From the NCBI GenBank assembly GCA_019634735.1, contig JAHCAT010000015.1, forward strand, positions 46,035 to 110,034: a stretch of 64,000 nt of DNA, in the 5' to 3' direction. Shown here piece by piece: positions 62,654 to 64,000 of the stretch. A program made the translations under genes and the position numbers. The notes under the pieces were generated by a model. That model worked only from the letters and a program-made list of their open reading frames with translations, was not told the origin of the DNA and made no database searches. Source of the stretch: Lysobacterales bacterium. GTDB taxonomy: Bacteria; Pseudomonadota; Gammaproteobacteria; Xanthomonadales; UBA2363. Positions within the stretch are counted from its first letter, which is position 1. Each line of letters opens with the position of its first letter.

Positions 62654-63216
62654 GCACGTCCCTGCCGCAGGTGGTGTCGCTGCGCCTGCCCGGGTGGGTG
62701 GCAGACCAGGTCGGCGGCGCCGCTGTCGCCGGCGACGAGGCCAAGGTCGCACTGGCCATCGCCCTGGCCGGCGGCAATGTCCGCCACGGCACCGGCGGAC
62801 CGTTCGGGGCCGCGGTGTTCGACCCGGACGACCGCCTGGTCGCGGCCGGCGTCAACCTGGTGCTGCCGCAGTCCTGCTCGGTGGCCCACGCCGAGATCAT
62901 CGCCTTCATGCTGGCCCAGCAGACCACCGGCCGCGCCCGCCTCAACGAGACCGGTACGGGCTGGACCCTGGCGACCTCGGCGCAGCCGTGCTGCCAGTGC
63001 TACGGCGCCACGTTCTGGGCCGGCATCGACACCCTGCTGATCGGCGCGCGCGCCGAGGATGTCATGGCGCTCACCGAGTTCGACGAGGGCCCGCTGCCGG
63101 CCGACTGGACCGGCGAACTGGAACGACGCGGCATCGCCGTACGCCGAGACATCGCTCGGGAGGCGGCCTGCGCGGTGCTGGCCGACTACGGAAGACAGGG
63201 CGGCGCCCGCTACTGA
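62650..63216 (+). CDS. Nucleoside deaminase (cytidine/deoxycytidylate deaminase family)
   Basis: 188 aa. Zinc site: H80 in SVAHAEI with catalytic E82, and C114 and C117 in QPCCQCYGA. GGPFGAAVFDPDDRLVAAGVN is the usual strand-turn before it. Closest in pattern to guanine deaminase or tRNA adenosine deaminase-like proteins; the substrate is unknown. GTG start at 62650 inside the lipoprotein stop (GTGA). Confidence 0.85.
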   Translation: MSTSLPQVVSLRLPGWVADQVGGAAVAGDEAKVALAIALAGGNVRHGTGGPFGAAVFDPDDRLVAAGVNLVLPQSCSVAHAEIIAFMLAQQTTGRARLNETGTGWTLATSAQPCCQCYGATFWAGIDTLLIGARAEDVMALTEFDEGPLPADWTGELERRGIAVRRDIAREAACAVLADYGRQGGARY

Positions 63217-63620
63217 GCCAGACCTGACCGCACCGGACGCGGATCGTCTCGCCGGGGTCCGCCACCCCTGCCGGCCTGGGCGCAGCACCGCACGTCTCAC
63301 CCGCTGGCGGGCATGACGCAGCGCCGCACTTGTCCTCTTTCCCGCACCTGATTGGCGTCGTGTTTCAGCTCGCTGCCAGGCGGCGTGTCGCCGATGCGAC
63401 GGCGCCGCACTTCGCCCATCCCCGGCCTGCGGGGGAGGGGTGGGGGAGAAACCTCTGCAGCTCGCTGCGCTGCCCGCTTGTACCCGGAACCGGGGCGGCT
63501 TGGCGACCGTCAGGGTGCTTTGCACCCCAAGAAGTTCGGCTCAAAGTCAATGATTCCAAAAAGGTCCCGGGTAGGGCTCTCCCCGGACCAGTGCGCGCCG
63601 CCGCGACGGCAACGATCCAG
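63217..63620. other. Intergenic region with degenerate repeat modules
   Basis: No gene. It contains a degenerate module (63396-63440: CGACGGCGCCGCACTTC and then a palindrome around CCTGCGGGGGAGGGG) that recurs at 63776-63830, and a related CAGCGCCGCACTTG at 63319-63332. Confidence 0.6.
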
Positions 63621-63695
63621 ATCATGGCAAGTGCCGGCCCTCTCCCCCGGCCCCTCTCCCAGAGGGAGAGGGGAGCACAGCGCGCCGCGCTTCCC
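63621..63695. repeat. 75-bp direct repeat, copy A
   Basis: Identical to 63878-63952 over 75 bp. It contains a 10-bp stem (CCCCTCTCCC / GGGAGAGGGG, 63651-63673) and is followed directly by a heptamer array (63691-63775). The offset between the copies is 257 bp. Confidence 0.95.
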
Positions 63696-63775
63696 GAGTC
63701 CCGGATCGCGAGCCCCGGATCCCGAGCCCCGGGTCCCGAGTCCCGAGTCCCGAGTCCCGAGTCCCGAGTCCCGAG
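63691..63775. repeat. GAGTCCC heptamer array A
   Basis: About 12 units of 7 bp, mainly GAGTCCC with GGGTCCC and GAGCCCC variants, directly downstream of the 75-bp repeat copy A. Confidence 0.9.
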
Positions 63776-63877
63776 CTGGCGACGGCACCGCACTTCTCCC
63801 CTCCCCCGCTTGCGGGGGAGGGGCGGGGAAGAGGCCCGTCCGGGCCAGCGCGCGCCGCCGGGCCGGCAACGATGCAA

Positions 63878-63952
63878 ATCATGGCAAGTGCCGGCCCTCT
63901 CCCCCGGCCCCTCTCCCAGAGGGAGAGGGGAGCACAGCGCGCCGCGCTTCCC
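63878..63952. repeat. 75-bp direct repeat, copy B
   Basis: The second copy of the 75-bp unit, with its hairpin at 63908-63930. A heptamer array follows at 63948-63990, then the start of another GAGCTGGCGACGG module that runs off the window. Confidence 0.95.
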
Positions 63953-63990
63953 GGGTCCCGAGTCCCGAGTCCCGAGTCCCGAGTCCCGAG
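63948..63990. repeat. GAGTCCC heptamer array B
   Basis: About six 7-bp units, shorter than array A, after repeat copy B. Length differences between A and B show that the arrays vary within a composite module. Confidence 0.85.
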
Positions 63991-64000
63991 CTGGCGACGG

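Overview
The window is a chromosomal core segment of a high-GC gammaproteobacterium, most likely of the order Xanthomonadales (Lysobacterales). The reasons are the gammaproteobacterial gene order (tRNA-tufB-secE-nusG-rplKAJL-rpoBC-rpsLG-fusA-tufA and rpsB-tsf-pyrH-frr-uppS-cdsA-dxr-rseP-bamA-skp-lpxD-fabZ-lpxA-lpxB-rnhB-dnaE-accA-tilS), the strong GC bias, the intergenic heptamer arrays and palindromes, and a secreted DUF11 protein ending in a HGFE tail. Family and genus cannot be fixed from the sequence alone. There is no phage, insertion sequence or CRISPR array.

Region 1 (1-18413, minus strand) is the transcription and translation super-operon. Read in its own direction it runs tRNA-Tyr, tRNA-Gly, tRNA-Thr, tuf, tRNA-Trp, secE, nusG, rplK, rplA, rplJ, rplL, rpoB, rpoC, rpsL, rpsG, fusA and a second tuf cut by the window edge. 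The two tuf copies are almost identical. A strong promoter precedes the tRNAs, a second one precedes rpsL, and a terminator-like hairpin lies between that promoter and rpsL. The rplA-rplJ gap is unusually long; it holds five copies of a 50-bp repeat with a conserved palindrome, followed by the hairpins of the rplJ (L10) leader.

Region 2 (18571-26269) holds a large three-domain glycosyltransferase on the plus strand and a secreted DUF1800/DUF1501 pair on the minus strand.

Region 3 (26927-49875, plus strand) runs from rpsB through tilS, xseB and ispA. It combines translation factors (S2, EF-Ts, RRF), UMP kinase, isoprenoid and phospholipid synthesis (UppS, CdsA, Dxr, IspA), outer-membrane assembly (RseP, BamA, Skp), lipid A synthesis (LpxD, FabZ, LpxA, LpxB), RNase HII, DNA polymerase III alpha, AccA and TilS. 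Many genes overlap by 4 bp, so envelope synthesis is probably translationally coupled.

Region 4 (49894-63216) is more accessory: a NachBac-type voltage-gated sodium channel, an NTF2-like protein, a secreted DUF11 protein, YchF, a MAPEG protein, a zinc alcohol dehydrogenase, two overlapping periplasmic amidohydrolases (one lacking the metal motif), a DUF2007 protein, GlnRS, a GDT1-family transporter, a Cys-rich lipoprotein and a nucleoside deaminase. Heptanucleotide arrays are interspersed, one of them abutting the glnS promoter. The last 780 bp (63217-64000) are non-coding and carry a composite repeat of about 257 bp that continues beyond the window.
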